Of a stretch of 6,601 nucleotides of DNA, positions 5,989 through 6,601 are shown in pieces. A model generated the notes under the pieces. It ran no database searches. It saw only the letters and a program-made list of their open reading frames with translations, and had not been told where the DNA came from. The stretch's first letter is position 1; each line of letters opens with the position of its first letter. The DNA is from an uncultured Oscillospiraceae bacterium (GTDB taxonomy: Bacteria > Bacillota > Clostridia > Oscillospirales > Oscillospiraceae). A program made the position numbers and the translations under genes. The stretch covers positions 1 through 6,601 of the forward strand of contig CAKUND010000105.1 in the NCBI GenBank assembly GCA_934668295.1. Reading direction: 5' to 3'.

Positions 5989-6017
5989 TTGCAATCTGTT
6001 TCTGATACTGGTATGAT
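5989..6017 (+). promoter_or_regulatory. Sigma-A type promoter for the YheO-like regulator
   Basis: TTGCAA (5989-5994) and TATGAT (6012-6017) are separated by 17 bases. Transcription would begin near 6024, about 39 bases before the TTG start. The AT-rich upstream region could act as an UP element. Confidence 0.8.
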
Positions 6018-6047
6018 AGCTTTAGACTTCATTCGGGTATTAAATTT

Positions 6048-6056
6048 GGAGGTGAT
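6048..6056 (+). promoter_or_regulatory. Ribosome binding site that fixes the TTG start at 6063
   Basis: GGAGGTGAT is an exact nine-base match to the anti-Shine-Dalgarno sequence and ends six bases before TTG 6063. This spacing makes the TTG the start, though there is no ATG near it in that frame. Confidence 0.9.
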
Positions 6057-6062
6057 AGCAGA

Positions 6063-6601
6063 TTGGACGCGAAATTACTGGAACTGCTCGAACAGATCGC
6101 AAAGGCGATCGCGGCGCAGTTCGGCAGCAACTGCGAAGTAGTGCTCCATGAGCTCTCCGGCAAAAGCACCTATTCCTCGATCGTCGCGATCGAAAACGGT
6201 CATGTGACCGGCCGCAAGGTCGGCGACGGGCCGTCGCACGTGGTGCTGGAGCAGCTGGGCCACGAGGACGACAACGCGGAGGATCAGCTCGGCTATCTGA
6301 CGCGCACAAAGGACGGAAAGATCCTGAAATCCTCCTCGGTGTACATCCGGGACGAGAACGGAAAGGTCACGGGGATCCTCGGGATTAACTACGACATTTC
6401 CATGATGCAGCTGTTTGAAAACTCCCTGCACGACTTCATTTCTGCCGACCAGCACGCCAGCCGCGAGCCGGAGCGCATCACGCTCAACGTGGCCGATCTG
6501 CTGGACGATCTCATCCGGCAGGCAGACGAGCTTGTCGGCAAGCCTGTCGCGCTCATGACCAAGGACGACAAGGTCAAGGCCATCCGCTATCTCAGTAATT
6601 C
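6063..6601 (+). CDS. YheO/DauR-type PAS-HTH transcriptional regulator (3' end cut)
   Basis: The frame from TTG 6063 is open to the window end (179 codons) and has no stop. Residues 3-120 match the YheO-like PAS domain: IAAQFGSNCEVVLHEL (16-31), SSIVAIENGHVTGRKVG (38-54), LKSSSVYIRDENG (88-100) and KVTGILGINYDIS (101-113). After a linker, VADLLDDLIRQADELVGKP (143-161) and MTKDDKVKAIRYL (165-177) resemble the start of the C-terminal DNA-binding domain found in these proteins. The recognition helix would lie beyond the edge, probably within another 40 or so residues. YheO/DauR relatives sense small metabolites and control amino acid use; DauR regulates D-arginine catabolism in Pseudomonas. It has its own promoter and stands just after the YgeY-like hydrolase, so it may regulate this hydrolase or genes further downstream. 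The effector is unknown. Confidence 0.88.
   Translation, partial: MDAKLLELLEQIAKAIAAQFGSNCEVVLHELSGKSTYSSIVAIENGHVTGRKVGDGPSHVVLEQLGHEDDNAEDQLGYLTRTKDGKILKSSSVYIRDENGKVTGILGINYDISMMQLFENSLHDFISADQHASREPERITLNVADLLDDLIRQADELVGKPVALMTKDDKVKAIRYLSN

Overview
The window reads as chromosomal DNA from a GC-rich (roughly 60% by eye), low-complexity-poor Firmicute, most likely a gut clostridium of the Oscillospiraceae type (Oscillibacter/Flavonifractor-like). This rests on the Gram-positive style lipoprotein, strong GGAGG ribosome binding sites, sigma-A type promoters with 17-base spacers, TTG starts, and the style of the TadA, DegV and RsmG proteins. The genus is inference. All recognised genes are on the + strand.

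Layout. 28-1323 encodes a BMP/PnrA-type substrate-binding lipoprotein and ends at a strong terminator (1353-1387). 1423-2130 encodes an aspartate/glutamate racemase family protein with both catalytic cysteines. A 267-base gene-free stretch follows; it is full of potential RNA hairpins and ends in a second strong terminator (2278-2309). A promoter at 2334-2362 then drives tadA (tRNA adenosine deaminase, 2398-2850). Between tadA and the next gene lies a ~161-base near-palindromic element (2840-3000) that looks like a small non-coding mobile repeat (MITE-like), and whose left end supplies the last codons and stop of tadA. Next are a DegV-family fatty-acid-binding protein (3050-3901) and rsmG (16S rRNA G527 methyltransferase, 3898-4575), joined by an ATGA start/stop overlap and closed by a third terminator (4584-4615). 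A second promoter (4694-4722) drives a YgeY-like M20 metallohydrolase (4757-5932). An AT-rich spacer with two palindromes and a third promoter leads into a YheO/DauR-type PAS-HTH regulator (TTG start at 6063), which is cut by the window end.

How the genes fit together. tadA, degV and rsmG are housekeeping: tRNA wobble editing, fatty acid/phospholipid supply and ribosome methylation. The flanking genes (nucleoside-type binding lipoprotein, amino acid racemase, YgeY-like hydrolase, YheO-like regulator) suggest uptake and breakdown of nitrogen compounds such as purines or unusual amino acids. The YgeY/regulator pair is the most suggestive combination and may start a catabolic cluster that continues beyond the right edge. 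No clearly new defence or mobile system is visible. The most unusual structures are the inverted-repeat element at the end of tadA and the heavily folded region after the racemase gene.
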